Below, piece by piece: positions 30,111 through 36,823 of a DNA stretch of 64,000 bases; positions within the stretch are counted from its first letter, which is position 1, and every line of letters starts with the position of its first letter. Below the pieces are notes generated by a model. That model had not been told where the DNA came from. It saw only the letters and a list, made by a program, of their open reading frames with translations, and searched no databases. The DNA comes from Acinetobacter pseudolwoffii (GTDB lineage Bacteria; Pseudomonadota; Gammaproteobacteria; Pseudomonadales; Moraxellaceae). The DNA is taken from the NCBI RefSeq assembly GCF_002803605.1, contig NZ_PHRG01000003.1:186001-250000 (forward strand). The letters are read 5' to 3'. A program made the position numbers and the translations under genes.

Positions 30111-30584
30111 TTAATGATTGAGTAGATTAATCATATCGTGTGCAACCACGGCAGACAGTTTATTCAGACGTTCGAGTGGAGTACCTTTCAAATAATACTG
30201 GAATTGATGCACTTGAGTACCATCATTAATTGCTACAAAAAAAGTCCCTTCCGGTTTCTCTGGTGTCGCACTACCACCGGGTTTAAGCAAACCTGTACAG
30301 GCAATAATCCAGTCTGCATCCCGGAACATCTTTTTACCCGCTTCTGCCAAGGCAACAGTAACTGGCATGGATTCGGCAGTGTAACTATTGATCAAAGTCT
30401 GGGGAATGTTTAATACCGAAGTTTTTACACCAACATCGTAGCAGACCAATCCGCCAGCCAGAATTTCGGCGCCGTCACTTTTACAGATGGAAAACTGGCT
30501 ACATAGATATCCAGAGCTCGCACTTTCAATAAAGGCAATTTTTATATTTTTCTCTTCGAGTAAGTTGCAACAGGTCTTTATCAT
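30111..30584 (-). CDS. CinA C-terminal-domain protein (nicotinamide-nucleotide amidase-like)
   Basis: 157 residues, PncC/CinA-C fold: GGLVCYDVGVKTSVL, TGLLKPGGSATPEKPEGTFF. PncC deamidates NMN in the NAD salvage route. The usual active-site ES(C)TGG is degenerate here (IESASSGYL), so activity is uncertain. No competence-type N-domain. Confidence 0.8.
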   Translation of the reverse strand: MIKTCCNLLEEKNIKIAFIESASSGYLCSQFSICKSDGAEILAGGLVCYDVGVKTSVLNIPQTLINSYTAESMPVTVALAEAGKKMFRDADWIIACTGLLKPGGSATPEKPEGTFFVAINDGTQVHQFQYYLKGTPLERLNKLSAVVAHDMINLLNH

Positions 30585-30837
30585 AGTCTCTATATTTTCT
30601 TTATGATCCGAGTGGTTTTAGCTTAATTTAGACAGATTTTTTCTGTCGTTCAACTCCGAGTATATTTATATTTTTATGAAAGTTAAAATTTTTCATGGAT
30701 TAGTACAATTTGATACTGATTTGATCACAAAACCTGAGTGGTTAAAGCTTAGACTATTTTTTCAAATAGAGGTTTCTTCTCAAGCTGAACAGTGGTAAAA
30801 ATAAAAATAAAGTGCTTAGTGAAAGTAGGGCGTTAGA

Positions 30838-31068
30838 ATGAAAACCACAGTAAAATATGTAGTCTTAAAAAGTCTTGACTACCAATTGGGTACACCATTA
30901 TTTCAGGAAGAAATTGATGCTGATGGTCAATATTTTGATCAGATTCCAAGCACGATTTCTTATCAGAATTTACAGTTCAAAGTAAAAAGCAAAGAGCTTA
31001 AACGTTTACATCTGGCTGAAGAGCAGGAAGATACCCAAACGATTATTGTTAAAGTTGTGAATATCTAA
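30838..31068 (+). CDS. Small hypothetical protein
   Basis: 76 residues, beginning MKTTVKYVVLKSLDYQLG. Alternating hydrophobic residues suggest a small beta-rich fold. No signal peptide, no Cys. AGGGCG lies just before the ATG. Unknown family. First gene of the small-protein region. Confidence 0.6.
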   Translation: MKTTVKYVVLKSLDYQLGTPLFQEEIDADGQYFDQIPSTISYQNLQFKVKSKELKRLHLAEEQEDTQTIIVKVVNI

Positions 31069-31084
31069 GATAAACCTTAAAGTG

Positions 31085-31113
31085 AATAAGCCTCTTTTTT
31101 TAAGAGGCTTATT
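31085..31113. terminator. Hairpin after 30838 gene
   Basis: AATAAGCCTCTT / AAGAGGCTTATT perfect 12-base stem. T tract is short, so moderate as a terminator. Confidence 0.65.
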
Positions 31114-31700
31114 ATTTGGCTAACATTAAGTTAATAAAAGCTTTTTAAAAATAAAAAATTACCAAAATTAATGTCAGTCTGATTGATAAATATCTTTTAT
31201 TAAAGTCAAGATAAATTGGAAACAACTTAGTAGTTATACGTGATTCAATGTTACGTATCGTATATTCGTTTATTAAAAAACTGTTTAGAACAATTACCTT
31301 TTGCATGTTTTATTCCATTTTTAAAAATATTAATACTTAGGCTGAGTTATTGAATTTAATCATAAATATCATGAGCATAGGTTTTTAATATATTTTACTT
31401 GATAATATATTGTTATTTTTTAAAATATTTTAAATGTCTTTTTTATATATTTTACTCAGGTTAAGTTATTCCTTTTATTGAATAATAAAAATTTCGAAAC
31501 ATATTATCTTTCATCATGTGTCTATTTTATTGGATAAAGTAATTTATGTTGCTTATTAATCTTGATTTCAACTACTTGGCTTGCCATTTTTTACATTGAA
31601 TTAATCTGTAACAGGTTATAGGTTGGAGAATTCTGAAAAATGCGTAGAGTAGATATTAAGTCGAAACTCTATCGGCTTTTAATTAATTTAAAGCAAATAG
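31114..31700. other. Gene-free AT-rich stretch
   Basis: Nearly 600 bases of very AT-rich DNA with no ORF that looks coding. TA-rich runs such as TATATTTTACT recur. It probably holds the promoter of the Gln-rich gene; no clear box could be fixed. Confidence 0.6.
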
Positions 31701-31714
31701 TAAGGAGTTACACC

Positions 31715-31951
31715 ATGGCTAATAATCAACAGCAAGACCAACAGAAACAGCAACAACAGCAAAACCAACAAGGCACGCAAGATCAACAGCGTCAGCAAAA
31801 CAACCAGCAAAACCCAAACCAGCAACAAAATAACCAGCAGCAACAACAGCCGCAGGGACAAAATAACCAACAACAGCGCGATCAGCAGCAACAACAGCAG
31901 CCACAGCGTAATCAGCAAAAAAACCAGCAATCTCAACAAGATCTGGAATAA
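31715..31951 (+). CDS. Gln/Asn-rich low-complexity protein (78 aa)
   Basis: By count 45 Gln and 13 Asn of 78 residues (74 percent), with a few Arg, Lys, Asp, Pro and Gly; no aromatic residue and almost no hydrophobic one. A textbook ribosome site AAGGAG (31702-31707) stands seven bases before the ATG, so translation is credible although the composition is extreme. Expected to be fully disordered and prion-like. The longer in-frame start at 31640 has no ribosome site. Codon choice mixes CAA and CAG, so it is not a simple trinucleotide repeat expansion. Function unknown. Confidence 0.75.
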   Translation: MANNQQQDQQKQQQQQNQQGTQDQQRQQNNQQNPNQQQNNQQQQQPQGQNNQQQRDQQQQQQPQRNQQKNQQSQQDLE

Positions 31952-32056
31952 TCAACAGAACTAGCAGCCATAATAGAATTAACTAGCAGCGTGGGTATGA
32001 TTCATAAGATCTGCCAAAACTGTAGCGTTAATTCTGTTTAAGCTGTACGTTCATAA

Positions 32057-32084
32057 AAAAACCGCCTGAATCAGGCAGTTTTTT
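32057..32084. terminator. Bidirectional terminator
   Basis: AACCGCCTG / CAGGCAGTT stem, AAT loop, flanked by A and T runs, between the Gln-rich gene and the convergent lipoprotein gene. Confidence 0.8.
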
Positions 32085-32122
32085 AGGGTAAAAATTTGGT
32101 TATAGACGTTAATCAGTATGAA

Positions 32123-32464
32123 TTAACACTGGATATTGGCTTTCTGCTTATAAAAGCTTAAGGCATTGTCTAAATCTGTAAGCAGTCCTTTTTCTGTATA
32201 TTCCTGAGGCATAAGTTTTAATAAAGCTGGCATATAACGAGTTTTATATTCTTTAGGATATTGTTCACAGAGTATGCGTGTTCTTTCTTCTGGACTAATA
32301 CTGGAAGAATCTAGTTTGTCCAGATAAGCACTGAGTTGATTATCTGATTGTTCAAATTGGGCTTTGAGGGCTTGATCAGGTTCCGCTGAACTGTCGGCTT
32401 GCTGCTTTTGGCAGCCACTTATTGTCAGACTTATCAATAAAGTAATCAGTATACGATTTATCAT
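32123..32464 (-). CDS. Small lipoprotein
   Basis: 113 residues. Signal peptide with lipobox ISGC, lipidated Cys at residue 18, followed by QKQQADSSAEPDQ, so likely sent to the outer membrane. One further Cys pair (ILCEQYP, ANIQC) may form a disulfide. Family unknown. Confidence 0.75.
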   Translation of the reverse strand: MINRILITLLISLTISGCQKQQADSSAEPDQALKAQFEQSDNQLSAYLDKLDSSSISPEERTRILCEQYPKEYKTRYMPALLKLMPQEYTEKGLLTDLDNALSFYKQKANIQC

Positions 32465-32735
32465 GATGTCAAAATCTTGTTATTTGTCATATCAAAAATT
32501 ATAGAGAGAAATAGCCAAAAAGAAAGCAGTCATCTACCAACTTTAGAAGAAGTCAAAAATTCCTGATATTCACATACAGTACAGCAACAGGGAATTTTAT
32601 CCTAAAAAATGAACAAATTTATTGTTATGCATATTGATCTAAAGTGTCCATCTGTTTTCTCTTAAGCATAAAATTTAACGAATAAAATATATTTTGCCTA
32701 AATTAAAGCCATTCAATTAAGAAAAGTAACGCTTA

Positions 32736-32765
32736 TTGCACATTTAGAAACATAGCCTCTATATA
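32736..32765 (+). promoter_or_regulatory. Promoter-like sequence of possible sRNA
   Basis: TTGCAC, 18-base spacer, TATATA. No ORF follows; a strong terminator comes about 115 bases downstream. Confidence 0.4.
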
Positions 32766-32771
32766 TCACAC

Positions 32772-32890
32772 ACAGATTGACTGCTGGGCCAGTGATATCT
32801 TGGCTTCATTCCAAGAACTTAATGAAAATAATTAGAAAATCAGCACATTATAAAGCCTGCTTAATTTAGGAGAGTTAAGCAGGCTTTTTC
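32772..32890 (+). ncRNA. Candidate small RNA
   Basis: About 118 bases between a promoter-like sequence and a strong terminator, with no protein gene. Hairpins seen: ACTG-CTGGGC-CAGT, CTTGG-CTTCATT-CCAAG, and the terminator AAGCCTGCTTAA / TTAAGCAGGCTT (32853-32886) followed by TTTCTTG. An sRNA is the simplest reading, since the terminator has no gene upstream on this strand. Not matched to any known RNA family. Confidence 0.35.
32853..32890 (+). terminator. Terminator without an upstream gene
   Basis: 12-base perfect stem AAGCCTGCTTAA / TTAAGCAGGCTT with a ten-base loop and T-rich tail. Confidence 0.75.
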
Positions 32891-33051
32891 TTGTTTATAA
32901 ACACGGATTGCTCAATGAGAGCTTTTTACTTTAATTATTCTCTTTCACATAAGTTTTCATATACAACATAAAGCCTGAAAATTCTCTCAAGAGTGAAACA
33001 TGAATAGATGGTATTTATATATCTCTTTTTATAAAAAGACAGGGCAAAGCT

Positions 33052-33198
33052 ATGATGAGATGTATATGTGCATTTGGCATGGGCGTGATGGTAGGTTGTT
33101 GTTTTAAATCTTGCAAAGAAAAAATGTGTCATATGATGGGCAATGATCATTGTAAGAAGGATCAAAAGACTAAAAGTGAAGAGCCTGCACGAACTTAA
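33052..33198 (+). CDS. Small Cys-rich one-helix protein, family I (paralogue of 36367)
   Basis: 48 residues. The N-terminal part is hydrophobic with Cys at several positions (MMRCICAFGMGVMVGCCFKS), followed by a Cys/His/Met-rich stretch (CKEKMCHMMGNDHC) and a charged tail. AGGG lies seven bases before the ATG; the next codon is also ATG. It aligns without gaps to the ORF at 36367 over FG-x-GV-x4-C-[FY]-KS-x-K, which argues that both are real. The Cys/His/Met content suggests metal binding, but this is inference. Confidence 0.55.
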   Translation: MMRCICAFGMGVMVGCCFKSCKEKMCHMMGNDHCKKDQKTKSEEPART

Positions 33199-33310
33199 AT
33201 GCCAAAAACTTAACTTTGCTTGAATTGTGAAATGTATTCAGGCGGTTAAGTTATTACTCAGGTCGTGATCCGATTATTCCGTATCGAGTTATTGAGTCTT
33301 AAAATCAATA

Positions 33311-33335
33311 CAAGCTTAATCACTGATTAAGCTTG
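33311..33335. repeat. 25-base palindrome upstream of small gene 33355
   Basis: CAAGCTTAATCA and its exact inverse TGATTAAGCTTG separated by one base. It ends 8 bases before the ribosome site of the next small gene. Could be an operator or an mRNA hairpin controlling translation. Confidence 0.6.
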
Positions 33336-33354
33336 TTACATTCAGGAGAAAAGC

Positions 33355-33468
33355 ATGATCCAGTTTATATTTTGTTTATTTGGCCTTCATGGTGCGACTG
33401 AAATCAATTACACCTGTGATCATGAAGAGGTGAAAGAGTGTCGTGATTGCTTGAAAGATATTGAATAA
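33355..33468 (+). CDS. Small CxxC protein, family II (paralogue of 35733)
   Basis: 37 residues with AGGAG six bases before the ATG and a terminator after the stop. N-terminus M-x2-FIFCLFGLHG, C-terminus EVKECRDCLKDIE. It shares FIFCLFGLHG, TEI, EVK and CRDCLK with the ORF at 35733, and the differences between the two are mostly conservative, a sign of selection on protein. The CxxC may bind zinc or another metal. Unknown function. Confidence 0.7.
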   Translation: MIQFIFCLFGLHGATEINYTCDHEEVKECRDCLKDIE

Positions 33469-33502
33469 TGTTCCAATTCACCGGATGTATTAATGAAGCT
33501 CA

Positions 33503-33538
33503 ATCCCCGTTCAATCATCACTTGGCGGGGGTTTTGTT
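33503..33538 (+). terminator. Terminator of small gene 33355
   Basis: CCCCG-x2-CAA / TTG-x-CGGGG stem followed by GTTTTG. Confidence 0.65.
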
Positions 33539-33702
33539 TGTGGGTGAAATTTTTATAATAAAAATCCAAGATAACGATTGAACTCAACTGGATTTAAATG
33601 ATACGGGTCACAATCTATACTTTATAAGATTATGATTTAAATAGGATTACATGACGATAAATGATTAAAATTGAGAACTAAAATAGCCGGATAAGAATAT
33701 AT

Positions 33703-33752
33703 TGCAAAATGCGATAATTTATATATACTAGAAATATAGCAAAATGCGATAA
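33703..33752 (+). promoter_or_regulatory. higBA promoter and operator repeats
   Basis: TTGCAA (33703-33708), 16 bases and TATACT (33725-33730) form a promoter. The 14-base sequence GCAAAATGCGATAA occurs twice (33704-33717 and 33739-33752), one copy over the -35/spacer and one at the transcript start, spaced 35 bases apart. Expected binding site of the HigA antitoxin. Confidence 0.6.
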
Positions 33753-33757
33753 AATAT

Positions 33758-34048
33758 ATGCATGTGATCACCCACGCTCGAATTCTTGAAGCAACGCAAA
33801 AGTGGCCACAGGCTGGAACGGCATTAGATGGTTGGTATCGACTGATGAAGGCCAATCATCCTAAGGATTTTGCTGAAATGAAGAGACTCTTTCCAGCAGT
33901 AGATAAGGTTGGAAAGTTTCATGTATTCGATATCGGTGGAAACAAGATTCGGCTGATTGCTGTGGTGATGTATCAGGCAAAACGCGTTTATATTCGCCAT
34001 GTCTTGTCTCACCATGAATATGATAAAGGTCATTGGAAGGAAGGTTAG
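33758..34048 (+). CDS. higB: HigB-family toxin (mRNA interferase)
   Basis: 96 residues of the HigB/RelE-like type: starts MHVITHARILEATQKWPQAG, with the core VFDIGGNKIRLIAVV and a C-terminal VYIRHVLSHHEYDKG carrying the His/Asp/Lys that end the family. Cleaves mRNA on the ribosome. Toxin-first order with the antitoxin one base downstream is typical of higBA. Confidence 0.9.
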   Translation: MHVITHARILEATQKWPQAGTALDGWYRLMKANHPKDFAEMKRLFPAVDKVGKFHVFDIGGNKIRLIAVVMYQAKRVYIRHVLSHHEYDKGHWKEG

Positions 34049-34049
34049 A

Positions 34050-34451
34050 ATGAATGCAATGATTAAACAGGCCGTTGATCACTGGCGTTATGTTGCACCA
34101 TTGCTCAGCAAGCCGGAAAATGAGGATGACTTTCATACACTAACTGAAGCCCTAGATGAGCTTTTGGACATTGTCGGTGATGATGAATCACATCCTTTAA
34201 TGGGGCTTATTCATCAACTGGGTGATCTGGTTTCGGCGTATGAGCATGAACATCTACCCATGCCAGAAGGTGATGGACGAACGGCCTTGGCCTTGTTGAT
34301 GGAGCAACACGGGCTTAGTCAAGCAGACTTGTCTGATGTCGCGACACAATCAGTAATTTCAGAAATATTGAATGGCAAACGTCAGCTGAATATCCGTCAT
34401 ATCAAGGCCTTGTCTGAGCGCTTTGATGTATCGGCAGATACTTTCTTTTAA
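34050..34451 (+). CDS. higA: HigA-family antitoxin (HTH)
   Basis: 133 residues. The C-terminal half is an XRE helix-turn-helix (LSQADLSDVATQSVISEIL followed by NGKRQLNIRHIKALSERF); the N-terminal half is acidic and should hold the toxin. Starts one base after the toxin stop. Represses the operon through the upstream 14-base repeats, by analogy with other HigA proteins. Confidence 0.9.
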   Translation: MNAMIKQAVDHWRYVAPLLSKPENEDDFHTLTEALDELLDIVGDDESHPLMGLIHQLGDLVSAYEHEHLPMPEGDGRTALALLMEQHGLSQADLSDVATQSVISEILNGKRQLNIRHIKALSERFDVSADTFF

Positions 34452-34662
34452 TCGATGCCCGCCTAAGCTGATATTTCCATGCTGTGCTGTCTAATCAGGT
34501 AGCGCTGCTCATTTGATTATTTAAATTTCAAGTGTCGTGAAAGGTGAGAGCGCCTCCAGAAAAGTTTGCTTTTCTAAAAAGTGAATGTGAAACATAAATA
34601 ATATTGATGTTTAGGATCAGATGTCATATTTATTTCTTAATGGATCGATAAAGGAGATACAC

Positions 34663-34803
34663 ATGACCAATAAATCAGAGCAAGAATCAAATCCGCAAAA
34701 AGAATCTAATGATGATAAAGGCAATCAGGATTCGTATAAGGGCGTGAAGCCAGAGAAAAAACCCAATGCAGAACCGGAAAATCCATTGAGAGAACAAAAA
34801 TAG
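34663..34803 (+). CDS. Small hydrophilic disordered protein (46 aa)
   Basis: 46 residues, no aromatic residue but one Tyr, rich in Asn, Lys, Glu, Pro and Ser (MTNKSEQESNPQKESNDDKG at the start). AAGGAG lies six bases before the ATG and a terminator follows. Composition fits a hydrophilin-like stress protein; no family recognised. Confidence 0.65.
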   Translation: MTNKSEQESNPQKESNDDKGNQDSYKGVKPEKKPNAEPENPLREQK

Positions 34804-34817
34804 CTCTTTCACATTTT

Positions 34818-34852
34818 AAAAGCCCTAACTTGCTTTAGGGCTTTTAGTTTTT
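34818..34852. terminator. Terminator shared by 34663 and yedK
   Basis: AAAAGCCCTAA / TTAGGGCTTTT stem with CTTGCT loop, then AGTTTTT. It overlaps the 3' end of the convergent SRAP gene. Confidence 0.75.
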
Positions 34853-35479
34853 CGACAACCGGTGATCTCTGGGTTTCGCTCTAAACTCATCTCTCATTTC
34901 AAAGAAAAACTCATGAGCTTGTTCATGATCGCAGCATAACCAATCATGGCGTGATTCTTCAGGAATCACAATAATCGAGCGCTTCTCGTCATCTGGATGG
35001 TGGAACTGTTTCATCAATAGGTGTTGATCGGAATTTATAGTCAGCATCGAAAATGATCTGATTTTTTCACCCTCAATGAGCACATGATCATAAATGGCTG
35101 CAACGGTAAAAGGGTTGCCATCTTCACGTGAAATACCAAACCAGTGCGGTTTTCCATCGATATATTTAGGTTCATAGAAAGTATCCACGGGCACTAAAGC
35201 AAACTGGTTATTTTTCCAGGCATGTCGAAAACTTGGCTTGGACGCTATTGTTTCAGTTCGGGCATTGTAAGTATGTCGACCATATTTTAATTCTTTCGCC
35301 CAAAAGGGAATCAGTCCGAAACGTGCAATATCTAACTCAAACCCCTCAGCACCTCGCATCATGATAGGAGCAGGTGCTAAGGGGTAAACATGTGATTTCA
35401 TGTTCAATTCAAGTTGTTCTGCATGAAGATCTAATAAAGAGAGCTGACTTTTTGAGGGGAATTCATAGTTTGAACACAT
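34844..35479 (-). CDS. SRAP / YedK family protein (abasic-site DNA crosslink shield)
   Basis: 211 residues. Catalytic Cys2 follows the initiator Met (MCSNYEF); NARTETIASKPSFR and the Glu of FYEPK are present. The usual HxRMPVIL motif is changed to FHHPDDEKRSIIVIP, keeping a His. SRAP proteins link covalently to abasic sites in single-stranded DNA. Standing beside a toxin-antitoxin pair and small accessory genes, it may belong to a mobile cargo rather than the core genome. Confidence 0.88.
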   Translation of the reverse strand: MCSNYEFPSKSQLSLLDLHAEQLELNMKSHVYPLAPAPIMMRGAEGFELDIARFGLIPFWAKELKYGRHTYNARTETIASKPSFRHAWKNNQFALVPVDTFYEPKYIDGKPHWFGISREDGNPFTVAAIYDHVLIEGEKIRSFSMLTINSDQHLLMKQFHHPDDEKRSIIVIPEESRHDWLCCDHEQAHEFFFEMRDEFRAKPRDHRLSKN

Positions 35480-35532
35480 GACCGACCTCTTTGCTTAGCA
35501 TTCTGATCTGCGATAACAATTAAACTATAAGA

Positions 35533-35646
35533 ATGATGACCTCAAAACAATTCGAAATCGTAAATGTAGTTGGGTCTGGAAACGGAATTTTTATGGTGAA
35601 TATGAATGTAATTTTTCGCCAATGGATGAAAAATAATCTTCGATAA
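35533..35646 (+). CDS. Doubtful tiny ORF (37 aa)
   Basis: Two in-frame ATG codons begin MMTSKQFEIVNVVGSGNGIF; the rest is MVNMNVIFRQW and a basic end. No clear ribosome site. Listed because the surrounding region is full of real tiny genes. Confidence 0.25.
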   Translation: MMTSKQFEIVNVVGSGNGIFMVNMNVIFRQWMKNNLR

Positions 35647-35732
35647 AATGAGCGCCCAGATTCCATTGCTATAGTTTTATTTCCAGTTTTGCCTCCTTTG
35701 CCTGAAGGAGCTATCTTTTGTGCAGAAAGGTC

Positions 35733-35852
35733 ATGCTGCATTTTATCTTTTGTTTATTCGGTCTTCATGGTGTCACAGAAATCGAATGCCAAGCGGATGG
35801 TAAAGAAGTGAAAGTATGTCGTGACTGCTTGAAAGAAGAAAGAGTTACATAA
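35733..35852 (+). CDS. Small CxxC protein, family II (paralogue of 33355)
   Basis: 39 residues: MLHFIFCLFGLHGVTEIECQ, then a GKEVKVCRDCLKEE end. About 60 percent identical to the 33355 protein across the shared part. The ribosome site is unclear: AAAGG lies only two bases before the ATG. Stands between the SRAP gene and the 35938 gene. Confidence 0.65.
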   Translation: MLHFIFCLFGLHGVTEIECQADGKEVKVCRDCLKEERVT

Positions 35853-35937
35853 ACGGTAAGAAAAGCTTAAAAATTCTTATCACTATTAATTCAGAATAGG
35901 CATTCACAATAAAACTCATAATTTTAGAGAATATAGA

Positions 35938-36207
35938 ATGCCTAGAAATAATTATTTACCCGCTCTAGAACAAGTTTATGAGTTTTTAAAAGAACGTCCT
36001 GGCTTTAAAGAGAAAAGTGAGTTTGATAAGTCAGTAGAGTATTTTAGAACGCTGCACGAAGGAGAGCCTCAGGAATTTAGAGTCCAAGCATTCCATAACA
36101 TTAGTGGTAAATTTGGAAATAAAGAAATACTGAGCATAAGTTCTGCACCTAAATTTACGGATAAAAACAGCTTCCTTAATTGGGTTGATATGCACATCAA
36201 CAATTAG
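35938..36207 (+). CDS. Small hypothetical protein (89 aa)
   Basis: Begins MPRNNYLPALEQVYEFLKER, predicted helical N-terminal half with many charged residues, then KEILSISSAPKFTDKNSFLN and a WVDMHINN end. No signal peptide or Cys. Unknown family; likely cytoplasmic. Confidence 0.55.
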   Translation: MPRNNYLPALEQVYEFLKERPGFKEKSEFDKSVEYFRTLHEGEPQEFRVQAFHNISGKFGNKEILSISSAPKFTDKNSFLNWVDMHINN

Positions 36208-36366
36208 GCTTTGACGTTAGAACAGCTTATCTAATGGTCAGCTTTGTTATTTTCTACCCATACATTAATTAACATGGAGTACAAAAAACACTCTAAATTA
36301 AGTTGGAAAGCTACACATTTGAATGCTAATTTTTGTATTCAAATCTGACAGTTAATGAGGTGAGCA

Positions 36367-36516
36367 ATGAAGTTGTTGACTTTGTTTGGTGTAGGCGTAG
36401 CCGCAAGCTATTGTTATAAATCTATGAAAAATGGCAAGCTCGCTCTTTCCAGACCAAATTTTGATGAAAGTGTAAAACAATTTGTACTGCAAGAATTCGC
36501 AGCTTGTAAGAATTAG
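36367..36516 (+). CDS. Small one-helix protein, family I (paralogue of 33052)
   Basis: 49 residues: hydrophobic N-terminus MKLLTLFGVGVAASYCYKSM, then a charged part ending VLQEFAACKN. GAGGTG stands a few bases before the ATG and a terminator follows. Shares FG-x-GV-x4-C-[FY]-KS-x-K with the 33052 ORF but has far fewer Cys. A single membrane-inserted helix is likely. Confidence 0.6.
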   Translation: MKLLTLFGVGVAASYCYKSMKNGKLALSRPNFDESVKQFVLQEFAACKN

Positions 36517-36529
36517 ATCTATTGGATTA

Positions 36530-36557
36530 AAGAGCTCATCATAGGATGGGCTTTTTT
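36530..36557 (+). terminator. Terminator of small gene 36367
   Basis: AGCTCATC / GATGGGCT stem (one G-T pair), ATAG loop, six T. Confidence 0.8.
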
Positions 36558-36596
36558 ATTTCTCAGGCTTTTATGGAAAATGTTTATCTTTTGAAT

Positions 36597-36624
36597 GCAA
36601 AAAGCCTATCAGGGAGATAGGCTT
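36597..36624 (-). terminator. Terminator of gene 36647
   Basis: On the minus strand AAGCCTATC / GATAGGCTT stem, five-base loop, then TTTTT. Confidence 0.8.
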
Positions 36625-36646
36625 CTTTTATTAATTCAACATAATA

Positions 36647-36823
36647 TTATGAGTTTTTCTTATCCGCCTGATTTTTTTGATCATTTTGCTCTTTGGTTAT
36701 AGGAGCTGGCTCTCCTTGATTCGGTTTTTGCTCTTGCTCATTTGGCTTAGGTTTGTTCTCAGTCGCATTATTAGAAAATTGATTGAAAGACGCTTTTTGA
36801 GCAGTATTTGTATTAACTAACAT
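36647..36823 (-). CDS. Small hydrophilic disordered protein (58 aa)
   Basis: 58 residues from the ATG at 36823 (MLVNTNTAQKASFNQFSNNA), then a repetitive Lys/Pro/Asn/Glu/Gln tail with NEQEQKPNQGEP and QNDQKNQADKK. Predicted disordered, similar in character to the 34663 protein. A longer in-frame start at 36883 lacks a ribosome site and is rejected. Confidence 0.55.
   Translation of the reverse strand: MLVNTNTAQKASFNQFSNNATENKPKPNEQEQKPNQGEPAPITKEQNDQKNQADKKNS

Noticed and set aside
30676..30798. 40-codon plus-strand ORF before 30838
   Set aside because: Starts MKVKIFHGLVQFDTD, but there is no ribosome site and no homologue in the window; left as unproven.
31114..31700. Integron or IS remnant in the AT-rich stretch
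   Set aside because: No transposase fragment, terminal repeats or target duplication could be seen.
31640..31714. Longer N-terminus for the Gln-rich protein
   Set aside because: AAGGAG sits right before the ATG at 31715, and the extra residues have different composition.
32935..33165. 76-codon minus-strand open frame
   Set aside because: It is the shadow of the small Cys-rich ORF at 33052, which is backed by a paralogue.
35520..35741. 73-codon minus-strand open frame
   Set aside because: Basic and aromatic mix typical of random frames; covers the leader of the small CxxC gene.
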